64,000 nt of DNA from Bacillota bacterium (GTDB lineage: Bacteria; Bacillota; Clostridia; Lachnospirales; Lachnospiraceae). This document shows, in pieces, positions 8,885 through 18,299 of the stretch (its first letter is position 1; each line of letters starts with the position of its first letter). The notes beneath the pieces were generated by a model. It worked only from the letters and a program-made list of their open reading frames with translations. It ran no database searches and was not told the DNA's origin. A program made the position numbers and the translations under genes. The DNA lies in assembly GCA_023392615.1 (NCBI GenBank), contig JAEVYT010000012.1, positions 44,188 through 108,187 of the forward strand, in the 5' to 3' direction.

Positions 8885-10213
8885 TTAAGATGCTATTTTT
8901 GATTCATAAGAATCGTACTGTCGTAAATATTTCACATTATCTCGTTCATATGCACCAACACCTGCTAATATCAGAAGGAAAAACGGCATTGTCTGAACCC
9001 AAAGAAGGGTAACATCTGTAATTCCATGTGCTAAAGCTGCGGCAGTAATTGCCAATATCAAAGAGGTAATCTTCGTATTCTTCTCTTTAAAGCATATTCT
9101 GAATATAAGTTTATATATTTTAGTAAAATAAAGTACGATTAATACTGTTCCGATTATACCAAAGTTCAATATAGTATCAATGTATATGCTATGTGAGTGT
9201 GGTATCACTTGGTTCAAATAAGAACTGTGGAATAAATACATATAAGAGTAATATCCATGTCCAAACCAAGGGGTCTGGGCGATCGCTCCAAATGCTTCAC
9301 TCCATATCTGCTGACGTAATCTTACGGTAACTTCAACATCATTCAATCTAGGTATAATATTGACACCAAGGAATAGGATCAAAAAGCTTCCTAATGCCGC
9401 TGCAAATAACCATATTGAGAGTAATCTGTGTCTTTTAAGAACAATTAGAAGCACTGCTACACCAACGAACACTTCCACCCACACAAACATACTCTTACAT
9501 AAGTACATACTGATCAAATTCACAAACGCTACCATATAGTAAAACCAAGGATTTTTCTGCTTTGTCAATACCTTATAGGCACAAACGATAATAACCATAC
9601 CTACAACGGTACCGAAATAATTCGGATAAAAGAATACAGCAGATACTCGACTACTACCGTTCTCTAAGTCATTCACCAACTTCTCAACCAGTGCATAACC
9701 AGCGCTGGTTAAACTGAAGGTACAAACTAAGGTCATTAATCTTTCAAATAACTCTTTCGTCATGATGTTACGAATATATAATCCTAATACAGCTGCAAAA
9801 ATCATCACGACGCCGGTTGCAAATCCCGCTAAATTACGGTATAAAGCCGGAACGATTAACGAGTACGCCATGAAAATCTTAAGTATCATGGAACCTTTAT
9901 TTATAAATATCATTTGTCGTGTCTGTTTATTTACCATTAAATAGATTGCTAAAAATACAAGTACGATAGTTGAAAGTATGTAGGGCATAAAAATTGCAGC
10001 AGCTGTATATATTGCAATATTAGCTCCTACAAGAGATACCTCAACTCGCCTTTTGAGTGCTAAATTTTCTATAACAATCATCCTCTTTTCATTTAAAGTA
10101 TTTTTATGATTACCAAGTAAATAATCATGGCAAAAAGAACATTTTATCCTGTAAATCACTCTTTTTGCGATTGAATTAAGAATGTGTTCCCAACTAAATA
10201 TGTATTTTAGCAC
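8885..10213 (-). CDS. O-antigen ligase/polymerase-like membrane protein
   Basis: A polytopic membrane protein (442 residues, about ten hydrophobic segments) with the Wzy_C/O-antigen ligase signature: the FGHGYYSYMYLF loop followed by PHSHSIYIDTILNFG in the large extracytoplasmic loop. In Gram-positives this family usually polymerises or ligates surface polysaccharide. The gene is solitary, with no glycosyltransferases around it. The start is unclear: GTG at 10213 has no evident ribosome site, and the first 44 residues, including a CSFCH motif, precede the first hydrophobic stretch. ATG at 10081 is the alternative. Confidence 0.8.
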   Translation of the reverse strand: MLKYIFSWEHILNSIAKRVIYRIKCSFCHDYLLGNHKNTLNEKRMIVIENLALKRRVEVSLVGANIAIYTAAAIFMPYILSTIVLVFLAIYLMVNKQTRQMIFINKGSMILKIFMAYSLIVPALYRNLAGFATGVVMIFAAVLGLYIRNIMTKELFERLMTLVCTFSLTSAGYALVEKLVNDLENGSSRVSAVFFYPNYFGTVVGMVIIVCAYKVLTKQKNPWFYYMVAFVNLISMYLCKSMFVWVEVFVGVAVLLIVLKRHRLLSIWLFAAALGSFLILFLGVNIIPRLNDVEVTVRLRQQIWSEAFGAIAQTPWFGHGYYSYMYLFHSSYLNQVIPHSHSIYIDTILNFGIIGTVLIVLYFTKIYKLIFRICFKEKNTKITSLILAITAAALAHGITDVTLLWVQTMPFFLLILAGVGAYERDNVKYLRQYDSYESKIAS

Positions 10214-10359
10214 AAACCAACAAAGGAATCAATATTTTTTAATAAAATAATATTCCAATCTATACATATTAAACAATTCATTGTCATTATTGTAATTTTT
10301 GATGTTATTTTCGGGCGAAACGACGATTTCTTTTATGCAAACATTCCAAACATATATTG

Positions 10360-10935
10360 TTAAATCACCATATCCAGGAAGTAACTGTGAACGCTCAAAT
10401 CATGAGTCAGTTCCGGGTGAAATGAAGTAACGAGAATATTACGCTGTTTTGCTGCAACGATATTCCCATCCACCTCAGCAAGAACTTCTACCCCCTTCGA
10501 TATATCTGCATCTTCTATATAAGGAGCGCGAATAAAGGTCATCGGAACAACTCCAATACCTTTGAACTCTTTCTCAGTACGAAAGCTTCCCAGCTGTCTT
10601 CCATATGCATTTCTTTTCACTTTAATATCCATCACTGATAAATATTGATGGTTGTCATTGGATACCGCCTTCGCTAGCAGTATCATTCCAGCGCAGGTTC
10701 CAAACACCGGCATTCCTTCCTGTATCCGTTTTTGTAATACATCGAATAGATCCAGTTCATGCAATAGCTTGCCAATGACCGTACTTTCCCCACCGGGAAT
10801 AATAATTCCATCAAGCGATTCTTCTAGTAAATCTGCTTTTTGCCTAATCTCAACTCCAATGGCTCCGAGCTGTTCCACCGAATGCTTATGCTCCTCAAAT
10901 GCTCCTTGAAGAGCAAGAATCCCAATCTGCTTCAT
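10360..10935 (-). CDS. pdxT: Pyridoxal 5'-phosphate synthase glutaminase subunit
   Basis: The glutaminase that feeds ammonia to PdxS in the DXP-independent vitamin B6 pathway. It shows GILALQGAFEEH at the N-terminus, the GGEST motif, the nucleophile in FGTCAG, and FHPELTHD with the His-Glu pair near the C-terminus. I use ATG 10935 (191 residues) because AGGTAGGTGAT is well spaced to it; a GTG three codons upstream lies within that site. It sits 17 bases after pdxS on the same strand, forming a pdxST operon. Confidence 0.96.
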   Translation of the reverse strand: MKQIGILALQGAFEEHKHSVEQLGAIGVEIRQKADLLEESLDGIIIPGGESTVIGKLLHELDLFDVLQKRIQEGMPVFGTCAGMILLAKAVSNDNHQYLSVMDIKVKRNAYGRQLGSFRTEKEFKGIGVVPMTFIRAPYIEDADISKGVEVLAEVDGNIVAAKQRNILVTSFHPELTHDLSVHSYFLDMVI

Positions 10936-10952
10936 ATATATCACCTACCTTA

Positions 10953-11825
10953 TTAAATTCCTCTTTGTGCCATTAATAGTTCTATCTCATCCTCATTAAT
11001 ACCAACCATTGCATCTCCTAGGTCTTCTGAAAGCTCCGCAAGGATCTTAGGATCATTATAATTCGTTACCGCTTTTACTATTGCCTGAGCACGTTTCGCA
11101 GGATTACCGGATTTAAAGATACCGGAGCCCACAAATACACCCTCCGCACCTAATTGCATTAAAAGAGCTGCATCAGCCGGGGTTGCTACGCCGCCAGCAG
11201 CAAAGTTTACAACCGGAAGCTTTCCGTTCTGATGAACGTATTGAACCAATTCATAAGGAACCTGTAAGTCCTTTGCTGCATGGTATAATTCATCTTCTCT
11301 TTTGTTCTGTAATTCTCTAATCTGTTTGTTGATCAATCTCATATGGCGTACCGCCTGAACGACATCACCGGTACCCGGTTCACCTTTTGTACGAATCATG
11401 GAAGCACCTTCCCCTATTTTTCTTAATGCTTCTCCCAAATCCTTAGCCCCACATACAAATGGTACACTAAACTTCGATTTATCAATATGATAAGTATCAT
11501 CCGCAGGAGAAAGAACTTCACTCTCATCGATATAGTCAATCTCGATTGCTTCTAATATCTGAGCCTCTGCAAAATGTCCGATACGTACCTTTGCCATAAC
11601 CGGAATCGATACTGCTTCTTGAATGCCTTTAATCATCTTAGGGTCGCTCATTCTGGATACTCCACCTGCCGCACGAATATCAGCCGGTATTCTCTCTAAT
11701 GCCATAACCGCACATGCTCCCGCTGCTTCTGCGATTTTTGCCTGCTCCGGTGTTGTAACATCCATAATAACTCCACCCTTTAGCATCTGTGCCAAGTTTT
11801 TATTCAACTCATATCTCTCATTCAT
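10953..11825 (-). CDS. pdxS: Pyridoxal 5'-phosphate synthase synthase subunit
   Basis: PdxS condenses ribose 5-phosphate, glyceraldehyde 3-phosphate and ammonia to pyridoxal phosphate. At 290 residues it is full length, with GGVIMDVTTPEQA near the start, the lysine-bearing PVMAKVRIGHF strand, and GGVATPADAALLMQLGAEGVF in the phosphate-binding C-terminal part. The ATG follows AAAGGAGAG. It is the first gene of pdxST and is transcribed away from the MocR-type regulator pdxR, whose product probably binds the shared intergenic region. Confidence 0.97.
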   Translation of the reverse strand: MNERYELNKNLAQMLKGGVIMDVTTPEQAKIAEAAGACAVMALERIPADIRAAGGVSRMSDPKMIKGIQEAVSIPVMAKVRIGHFAEAQILEAIEIDYIDESEVLSPADDTYHIDKSKFSVPFVCGAKDLGEALRKIGEGASMIRTKGEPGTGDVVQAVRHMRLINKQIRELQNKREDELYHAAKDLQVPYELVQYVHQNGKLPVVNFAAGGVATPADAALLMQLGAEGVFVGSGIFKSGNPAKRAQAIVKAVTNYNDPKILAELSEDLGDAMVGINEDEIELLMAQRGI

Positions 11826-11879
11826 AATAATATCTCTCCTTTTATAAAATTAATATGTAAAATTCTTGTAGTTTTATAA

Positions 11880-11945
11880 AACTTGATTTATTATAATATT
11901 TGTCTGGTATAATTATAAGCATCAGAAATCAACAAGTTGATGGTA
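11880..11945. promoter_or_regulatory. Divergent promoter and operator region between pdxS and pdxR
   Basis: The 150-bp gap holds an extended -10 element TGGTATAAT for pdxR on the plus strand. It also holds an overlapping minus-strand TATAAT-like box for pdxS and a 14-bp palindrome ATCAACAAGTTGAT at 11928-11941 flanked by ATCAGA direct repeats. The palindrome downstream of the pdxR start region is a candidate PdxR or autoregulatory site; this assignment is an inference. Confidence 0.5.
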
Positions 11946-11978
11946 TCAGATTATATTTAGGAAAGGAATCGATTGATT

Positions 11979-13388
11979 ATGGAGTTATTAACATTACAAT
12001 TAGACTCTGATAGTAAGAAGCCTTATTATCAGCAGTTATATTCATATATTAAAACCGAGATTCAAAACGGGAGAATTCCATTCGATACAAAGCTCCCCTC
12101 CAAACGTAAGCTTTCCTCCTATCTTGGTATCAGTCAGAATACGATTCAGGCAGCATATGATCAGTTAATTGAAGAAGGATATATTATTGCCATTGAAAAA
12201 CGTGGTTTCTTTGTCTGCAAGATCGATTTTCTTCAACGTCTTAAGGTAAATACCCATAGTTTAGAAGAGGGTAAAACAGAGTCCAGCAATACACTATTTG
12301 ATTTTACTTATCATGGCGTTGACATGCCTTCTTTTCCGTTTGATCAGTGGAGAAAGCTTATGAAGGATGTCATTAATGAATATGATGAAGAGTTACTTAG
12401 TCCGGGTGATTCCTTAGGACTATTTCGGTTACGTAGTGCTTTATCTGATTACCTTCATCAATCAAGAGGTGTCAACTGTTCCCCTCACCAGATAATAATC
12501 AGCTCCGGTACGGAGATGCTATTCCAAACTTTAATTCAGCTCTTTCACAAGGACAGTACCTACGGAATCGAAAATCCAGGTTACGAAAAGCTAAACCAGT
12601 TATTTACCGGTAATCGTGCAAAATTCATGCCGATTGGGATTGATCAAAATGGAATGATGATGGAGGAAATTTTAAACAGCAATGCAAATATCCTATGTAT
12701 TGCCCCGGCACATCAGTTTCCTTCCGGTGGAATTATGCCAATCAACCGTAGAGTTCAGCTACTAAACTGGGCAAATGATGGAGAGAATCGTTATCTAATT
12801 GAGGATGATTACGATAGTGAGTTCAAATATAGCGGCAAGCCCATTCCTGCCCTTCAAGGACTGGATACAAATGAGAAGGTAATCTATATGGGCTCTCTGT
12901 CAAAGTCCATCTCTCCCACCCTTCGTGTCAGTTATATGGTACTTCCCACCCACCTAATGAAACAATTCAAGGAACGATTATCATATATTCTCTGCCCTGT
13001 TCCGATTATGGAGCAGAAGGCATTATGTAGATTTATAGAAGAAGGATTTTTCGAACGACATTTAAATAAAATGAGAACAATCTATAAAAAGAAGCGTGAT
13101 GCCTTAGTAAAAGCCATCAGTGATTTGAATTGTGGAATTGAAATTCTAGGTGCGGATGCCGGTCTTCATCTATTAATTAAAATACCAAATAACATGACGG
13201 AAGAAGAACTGATTCAGTCAGCCTCCTCCGTCGGTGTAAAAACCTATGGAATCTCAAAGTATTATTCCGACCGATCGGCTATCAGCTCTGACATCGGCAC
13301 TTCACCAACGATTCTACTTGGTTTTGCCACGATGCCGGAAAACAGCATTGAAGAGGCGGTGGGGTTATTAAGAAGGGCATGGTTTTGA
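11979..13388 (+). CDS. pdxR: MocR-family transcription regulator PdxR
   Basis: A 469-residue regulator with an N-terminal GntR-type winged helix (residues about 10-75, with LPSKRKLSSYLGISQNTIQAAY-like spacing) and a C-terminal fold-type I aminotransferase domain. The PLP lysine lies in MGSLSKSISPTLR and the AEDD-like IEDDYDSEF block is present. MocR proteins next to pdxST sense PLP and regulate pyridoxine synthesis, and this gene is divergent from pdxST. ATG 11979 is used; a TTG at 11973 is closer to the AGGAAAGG ribosome site and is a real alternative. Confidence 0.9.
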   Translation: MELLTLQLDSDSKKPYYQQLYSYIKTEIQNGRIPFDTKLPSKRKLSSYLGISQNTIQAAYDQLIEEGYIIAIEKRGFFVCKIDFLQRLKVNTHSLEEGKTESSNTLFDFTYHGVDMPSFPFDQWRKLMKDVINEYDEELLSPGDSLGLFRLRSALSDYLHQSRGVNCSPHQIIISSGTEMLFQTLIQLFHKDSTYGIENPGYEKLNQLFTGNRAKFMPIGIDQNGMMMEEILNSNANILCIAPAHQFPSGGIMPINRRVQLLNWANDGENRYLIEDDYDSEFKYSGKPIPALQGLDTNEKVIYMGSLSKSISPTLRVSYMVLPTHLMKQFKERLSYILCPVPIMEQKALCRFIEEGFFERHLNKMRTIYKKKRDALVKAISDLNCGIEILGADAGLHLLIKIPNNMTEEELIQSASSVGVKTYGISKYYSDRSAISSDIGTSPTILLGFATMPENSIEEAVGLLRRAWF

Positions 13389-13391
13389 AAG

Positions 13392-13520
13392 GAGTTCGCC
13401 GGAAGTCTTAAGTTTGAAGTTTCACCCCGCACAATATACCGTGACATAGACGCAATCAACATGGCAGGCATTCCTGAATGTTCAATATCGAGAGTAGTTG
13501 GAGGCTTTGAAATCATGTAA
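13392..13520 (+). pseudogene. Remnant of an HTH/WYL-type transcription regulator
   Basis: A 42-codon open stretch encodes FEVSPRTIYRDIDAINMAG, the second and recognition helices of the HTH domain that begins WYL/YafY-type regulators, then GIP and VVGGFEIM, and stops. The start of the HTH and the whole ligand domain are missing and there is no start codon. It begins four bases after the pdxR stop and meets an opposing recombinase fragment, so it looks like debris from a past insertion or deletion event. Confidence 0.75.
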
Positions 13521-13676
13521 AAATATAAGCTTGATAAAACTTGCTTGTTCTTCCTGTGTGAGTACCCTCGAATCTTTCTTATCATATGCGCCCAATTTTA
13601 TTCCTCTTGTTGGATTCTTGTAAAGTATATCACTTAAAAGAGGGAAAGAGCACATCCCTATTCTTATCACAAGCAA
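13521..13676 (-). pseudogene. Remnant of a tyrosine recombinase (integrase)
   Basis: A minus-strand fragment reads LYKNPTRGIKLGAYDKK and then SRVLTQEEQASFIKL, the usual junction between the core-binding domain and the catalytic domain of Tn916/phage-type integrases. The catalytic Arg, His and Tyr motifs are all absent, so it cannot be active. It abuts the WYL remnant tail to tail. It points to an old mobile element at the pdxR/esterase junction. Confidence 0.6.
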
Positions 13677-13775
13677 ATACTTATATTATTATCTAATAAG
13701 CCAAATTATTATATATAGAATTTATTATATTTTTCGTTATTATACTGTATAATGAACTTAGAAGGGGGTGAACAT

Positions 13776-13835
13776 CGGTTTTTTAACTATTGATCTTTCA
13801 GAATGATTATCAATAGTTAAATGAAAATAAAACCG
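13776..13835 (+). promoter_or_regulatory. Inverted repeat in the leader of the esterase gene
   Basis: TTAACTATTGAT (13783-13794) and ATCAATAGTTAA (13809-13820) form a perfect 12-bp inverted repeat around 14 bases. It is nested inside CGGTTTT/AAAACCG (13776-13782 and 13829-13835). It ends eight bases before the esterase ATG, which otherwise lacks a ribosome site, so it could be an operator, a translational hairpin, or a mobile-element scar. Confidence 0.6.
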
Positions 13836-13842
13836 AAAAAAT

Positions 13843-14760
13843 ATGAGGCTAAAATTTAAGAAATTTCTTTTGTTTAAAATAATTAAAAGTGTACGCTTTC
13901 TCTCAATTACATTAATCGCAGGTGTGATTCTTTGTGGTTGTAGCGATAACAAAAAGGATCTTCGCAGTTCCAGTGTAAGTGAACCCTTAACAAAATCAAA
14001 AGTGATCACATTGTCTGTGGAGAGTAAATTCATGGGAAGAAAGATGCCTTGTATGATTTATCTTCCGAAGGGTTACGGCAATGGGAAGGAATATCCGGTA
14101 TGGTACGCATTGCACGGCCATAGCTCAAATGAATCTATGTGGCTTGATGAAGGCATCGGTAATACTGCAGATAAAATGATTGATAACGGTGAAATTGAAC
14201 CGATTATCATGGTCTTTCCCTATGTAAAGGATGCAACAGTAAAAGAAATTATGGCAGACATGGAGGATGATGGAAAATTTGATGAAAGAAACATAGATAA
14301 ATACCTCAGTAAAGAACTAATTCCATACATTGATTCTCATTATTACACCGTTACATCTCCTAAAGGCAGATATATCGGGGGACTCTCTATGGGAGGGATG
14401 ATAGCCTTAAGAGTGGCCTTTCATCATACCGATTTGTTCAGCAAGGTAGGTGGGTATACTGCAGCAGTGCTTTCTAATGATTACTCTGACAAACAACTTG
14501 AAGAATGGCTCTATCCTAATGATAACTTCGATCATATTAAGAATATCAATGAGTTTGATAAAAAGAAGGGTTTTGATAAACTAAACATATATATTGAAGC
14601 AGGTAACGCTGATGATCCATTCTCCGAAGGGTTACAATCCTTATATAAAGCGTTACAAACAAGGGGAATTGATGTGAATTTCCGATTATATAACGGCGGA
14701 CATTCCTTACAGACAGACAGTTTGGGAGATTACCTTAAGTTCTATGCGGAGAAGGATTAA
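13843..14760 (+). CDS. Lipoprotein alpha/beta-hydrolase of the putative esterase family
   Basis: A 305-residue secreted hydrolase of the esterase D/feruloyl-esterase type. Residues 1-36 form a lipoprotein signal with lipobox LCGC, so the protein should be anchored to the outer face of the membrane. The nucleophile serine lies in GGLSMGG, the oxyanion-side motif is WYALHGHSSNE, and the catalytic histidine is in NGGHSLQ near the C-terminus. Such enzymes deacylate sugar esters or short acyl esters; substrate unknown. No good ribosome site precedes the ATG. A convergent two-component system follows. Confidence 0.87.
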   Translation: MRLKFKKFLLFKIIKSVRFLSITLIAGVILCGCSDNKKDLRSSSVSEPLTKSKVITLSVESKFMGRKMPCMIYLPKGYGNGKEYPVWYALHGHSSNESMWLDEGIGNTADKMIDNGEIEPIIMVFPYVKDATVKEIMADMEDDGKFDERNIDKYLSKELIPYIDSHYYTVTSPKGRYIGGLSMGGMIALRVAFHHTDLFSKVGGYTAAVLSNDYSDKQLEEWLYPNDNFDHIKNINEFDKKKGFDKLNIYIEAGNADDPFSEGLQSLYKALQTRGIDVNFRLYNGGHSLQTDSLGDYLKFYAEKD

Positions 14761-14801
14761 GATCTTTACTTTAACCAATCTATTAAAATAGTATTATACA
14801 T

Positions 14802-14836
14802 AACAAAAGCACCATCACTATTACATGACGATGCTT
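14802..14836 (-). terminator. Terminator after the histidine kinase gene
   Basis: On the minus strand AAGCATCGTCA pairs with TGATGGTGCTT around a seven-base loop and is followed by TTGTTA; a moderate terminator between convergent genes. Confidence 0.55.
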
Positions 14837-14895
14837 CCGTATGATTCAACGTATTTTTTTTATCCCAAAACCTCTACCATCACCTTCCCACTCCT

Positions 14896-16341
14896 CTATA
14901 TCACCGGAAAGGTTAAAATCACCTCAAACACATCCCCATCAATGGCCACTTCAAGCTTTCCACCACAGTTTTTGGTGAAGCTTTCAGCGATGGATAACCC
15001 CAGTCCACTTCCTTCTGTTGATCTAGATTGATCCCCTCGGTAAAAACGCTGTAATATCTCATCCTCGGTAAAATTCATCTCGTAAGATGAGATGTTTTTC
15101 ACCGAGAATATGGCCTCTTCTTCTGTTCTATCTAAATCGATATATACTCTGGTATTCTTTAACGAATACTTCAACGCGTTATCGATGATATTTTGAAATA
15201 CACGATATAACTTTTTACCATCCGATTTAATCACTACCGATTCGTCAGGAAGAGTTATTTTAAACTGAATACCTTGCTCCACTATCTTGTCATCCAAATC
15301 CGCTAGGGTTTGCTCTGTTAATTTCTTTAAATCGATTAACTCTTCCTCTATATTAATATTACCACTTGTACTTTTAGCAAGTTCGAATAAATCAGTCACA
15401 ATGTTCTTTAAACGATCTGATTTTTTTTGAAGTATCGATATATAATCGGTTGCAGTTTCTGTTAAGCCTTCTTCTTTTCCAAGAAGATCAATGTAGCTAA
15501 TAATAGAGGTTAGTGGTGTTTTTAGATCATGGGACACATTCGTTACCAAAGCGATTTTCATTCGTTCCGATTGCAATTGCTTTGATAATGCCTCTTCAAA
15601 TTCTTCATCAAGATGCTTATAGATAAGATTATTCCCATTGATAAACCACCATAATAACGAGAACTCCATAAGGAGTAGCATAAAAATCCAATATGATTTT
15701 TGAGTTGATAGAATCACTATTGCAATCATGATTATGATTGTAAGGATTATTAGCAGCGATTGCCTAAAGTTTAAATTATCAAACGGCTCATCGTTAGAAT
15801 CCTCATCCTCATCAAAATAATGTTGATATACAGAGCGTATTGCTCCAGATATATGCATTGCACTTTGATATATAAAAGTATGTTTTATAAAATTCCCTGT
15901 TCGAAACTTTCTTAGTATTGATACCATATACACAAAGCTACAGCCTCCCAACATACCCATTGCGATAATTACAGGTACTGATATACTGATAATCATTCCA
16001 TATTTATAAAGCATGTTATATAAATATGAACGATTTATAGACTGAAATAGGTTCCCTACTAATATCATAGAGATGAAATATAGAAAGAATAGTATATCTG
16101 TATATATGTTATCCAACCATACAAATAAATTCGTATATTTACGTTCTGAATTACCAACAAAAAATATCGTATAACATAGCAGTGAAAATGCGATTGTACT
16201 GACATAAAAGGAAATCGCACCTCCGATGTCGTTACAATATTTAAGCAAGATTAGGCCCCCCGCAGTTATCGCTATAAACAATAATGATAATAGTACTTTG
16301 ACAACTTTAATATTATTTAACTTTCTCAATTTTGTATCCAA
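14896..16341 (-). CDS. Sensor histidine kinase (VanS-like)
   Basis: A 481-residue membrane kinase. The N-terminal half has about six hydrophobic segments and no large extracellular domain, suggesting it senses within or near the membrane. The kinase core follows: H-box VSHDLKTPL, N-box NIIDNALKYS, and G-box GSGLGLSIAESF. It would autophosphorylate and pass phosphate to the regulator encoded just upstream. The start is a TTG at 16341, overlapping the regulator gene by 29 bases, with AAGGTGG seven to twelve bases before it. The overlap implies translational coupling. Confidence 0.92.
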   Translation of the reverse strand: MDTKLRKLNNIKVVKVLLSLLFIAITAGGLILLKYCNDIGGAISFYVSTIAFSLLCYTIFFVGNSERKYTNLFVWLDNIYTDILFFLYFISMILVGNLFQSINRSYLYNMLYKYGMIISISVPVIIAMGMLGGCSFVYMVSILRKFRTGNFIKHTFIYQSAMHISGAIRSVYQHYFDEDEDSNDEPFDNLNFRQSLLIILTIIIMIAIVILSTQKSYWIFMLLLMEFSLLWWFINGNNLIYKHLDEEFEEALSKQLQSERMKIALVTNVSHDLKTPLTSIISYIDLLGKEEGLTETATDYISILQKKSDRLKNIVTDLFELAKSTSGNINIEEELIDLKKLTEQTLADLDDKIVEQGIQFKITLPDESVVIKSDGKKLYRVFQNIIDNALKYSLKNTRVYIDLDRTEEEAIFSVKNISSYEMNFTEDEILQRFYRGDQSRSTEGSGLGLSIAESFTKNCGGKLEVAIDGDVFEVILTFPVI

Positions 16342-17011
16342 TACCCCACACCACCTTCAAATAATTTGGTTCTTTCGGATTTATCTCGATCTTCTCGCGG
16401 ATACGGCGAATATGTACCATAACTGTGTTTTCAACAGAATAGGCCGGTTCATTCCAAACACGTTCATAGATCTTCTCTGCAGAAAATACTGTTCCCGGGT
16501 TGGACATCATCAACTCCAGAATCTTGTACTCGGTGGGGGTTAACCTTACTTCCTCTCCGTCCTTGTACAATAATTTCGCATCGAGATCCAGTAACAAGCC
16601 TCCATTACGTAGTTGATTCGAATTCTTCTGATTACCGGCATCACCCAGATGAAGATATCGTCTTAGTTGACTTTTTACCCTGGCGATTAACTCTTGAGGA
16701 TTATATGGCTTCGTGATATAATCATCCGCTCCCATGGATAATCCAAGAATCTTATCACTATCCTCTGATTTTGCAGATAATAAGATAATCGGTATATTCT
16801 TCTGATCCCGAATTTTCATTGTGGCTGACAGACCATCTAGCTTTGGCATCATGATATCTAATAGGATAAGGTGTATCGTTTGATCCATCAGAGTCTCGAG
16901 TGCCTCCAATCCATCATACGCCTTTACCACCTCATATCCTTCTCTTGCAAGAAGAGTTCCAATTGCATTCACGATTTCCTTATCATCATCCACCACCAGT
17001 ATCTTTCCCAT
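16313..17011 (-). CDS. OmpR/PhoB-family response regulator (VanR-like)
   Basis: A 232-residue regulator with a receiver domain and a winged-helix DNA-binding domain. The acidic pocket is VDDD, the phospho-accepting Asp lies in LLDIMMP, and the lysine in TKPYNPQELIARVKS. The C-terminal domain has LTPTEYKILELM and VMVHIRRIREKI, typical of OmpR-type effectors. It is the first gene of the pair with the histidine kinase and has AAGGGATT before the ATG. Targets are unknown; the tandem repeats directly upstream are candidates for binding. Confidence 0.94.
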   Translation of the reverse strand: MGKILVVDDDKEIVNAIGTLLAREGYEVVKAYDGLEALETLMDQTIHLILLDIMMPKLDGLSATMKIRDQKNIPIILLSAKSEDSDKILGLSMGADDYITKPYNPQELIARVKSQLRRYLHLGDAGNQKNSNQLRNGGLLLDLDAKLLYKDGEEVRLTPTEYKILELMMSNPGTVFSAEKIYERVWNEPAYSVENTVMVHIRRIREKIEINPKEPNYLKVVWGIGYKIEKVK

Positions 17012-17136
17012 ATCCGTTTAATCCCTTTCTCCGAAAGACTATCTGTATTATAAATTACAAAACTTTCAAAGTTATTTATAAGAATCTTTCAATTTTCTTA
17101 AGATATCAATTTATATCCAACAATCTATTTATATAT

Positions 17137-17340
17137 AGATTAGCTTTTATAAATAGATTTCTTTTATAAATAGATTTCTTTTATATACAGATTTCTTTTA
17201 TAAACAGATTTCTTTTATATACAGATTTCTCTTTATAAATAGATTACTTTTATAAACAGATTTCTTTTATATACAGATTTCTTTTATAAATAGACTCCTC
17301 TTTATAAATAGATCTGCTTTTACAAACAAATTACTTTTTA
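17137..17340. repeat. About twelve tandem 17-18 bp AT-rich repeats
   Basis: The unit reads AGATTTCTTTTATAAAC with a variable tail (TATAAAT, TATATAC or TATAAAC). Most copies are exactly 17 bp; three or four are 18 bp through one extra base, and the edge copies have decayed. They lie in the 400-bp gap between the response regulator (start 17011) and the metallopeptidase (end 17416), upstream of the former. No spacer sequence separates them, so this is not a CRISPR array. Confidence 0.92.
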
Positions 17341-17415
17341 TATCAACTTGTTTTTTATGAAATTTAGTTATTCCATATAACATCGAATCACTTTGAATTC
17401 CGGTAAACTATCCCC

Positions 17416-18111
17416 TTACACCTGATCATTTAATTCCTTCTTAATCATTCTCCACTCAGGTAAAAACTGATCCATATACCTCTTAAACACATGATTATGG
17501 CTTCGTTCCAATAGATGAACCAGTTCATGAATCACCACATACAGTAAACATCGGTAAGGTTTCTTTGCCAATTGAAGATTAAAGCATATCCTTCCGGTTC
17601 GCACATTGCAGGTACCCCATCTTGTTTTCATGTCACGTATAGTAAAATCAGATGACTTCACACCGATTACTTTCTCACATTTTTCTATTACACGCGGAAG
17701 CTCGTCCTTTAGTTCCATGCGATACCATTCATTAAGCATAGCTTCTCGATACGCTCTACTATCAGCACTACCTTTTTTAATAAATATATGAATGTTCTCA
17801 CCATCATAGGTGACCTTACTGCGTGTTGAATCCTCATGGACGATAAGCGGAACTCTATTTCCCCATATAGGTATCAAATCTCCATTATCATAACTGATCT
17901 GATTCTTTTCACTTCTTGCAACTACTTTACTTTGGTGCTCTATAATCCAATCAACCTTTGATAATACGAATTTCTTTATTTCTGCCTCACTCATCCTCAA
18001 CGGGGCAGAAATATGTATTCTCCCCTCCGGCGGGAGAATTCTTAAATATACATTCTTTATTTTCTTTTTCTCTATCTCAACAGTAAGACCACTAATTATG
18101 ATTTCTTTCAT
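17416..18111 (-). CDS. YgjP/SprT-like M48-type zinc metallopeptidase-like protein
   Basis: A protein of about 231 residues from the YgjP (DUF45) family. The zinc-binding motif is HELVHLLERSHNH, where HExxH supplies two ligands and the later His the third, followed by FLPEWRMIKKELN. A central RDMKTRWGTCN motif is also characteristic. No signal peptide. The family is thought to be a soluble metallopeptidase; no substrate is known. I start at ATG 18111 (MKEIIISG), where homology-like sequence begins; the frame stays open to 18192 without a better ribosome site. Confidence 0.85.
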   Translation of the reverse strand: MKEIIISGLTVEIEKKKIKNVYLRILPPEGRIHISAPLRMSEAEIKKFVLSKVDWIIEHQSKVVARSEKNQISYDNGDLIPIWGNRVPLIVHEDSTRSKVTYDGENIHIFIKKGSADSRAYREAMLNEWYRMELKDELPRVIEKCEKVIGVKSSDFTIRDMKTRWGTCNVRTGRICFNLQLAKKPYRCLLYVVIHELVHLLERSHNHVFKRYMDQFLPEWRMIKKELNDQV

Positions 18112-18299
18112 ATTCTTATCTCTTTTCAAGTAATATTGATATTTCTTATGCGTCTCTTTCATTATACATGAATGCCCAACTTGTTCCAACAATCAATTCA
18201 AATAGGAAGCATATTTTCGATGGCTTGTTTAATAAAATTAATTAGTCCAATGATTATTTTACTATAATTTGGTAATAATCAAGCCAAGGAGGTGTAAGA

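Noticed and set aside
17137..17340. CRISPR-like array
   Set aside because: The units are contiguous 17-18 bp repeats with no unique spacers and no cas genes nearby.
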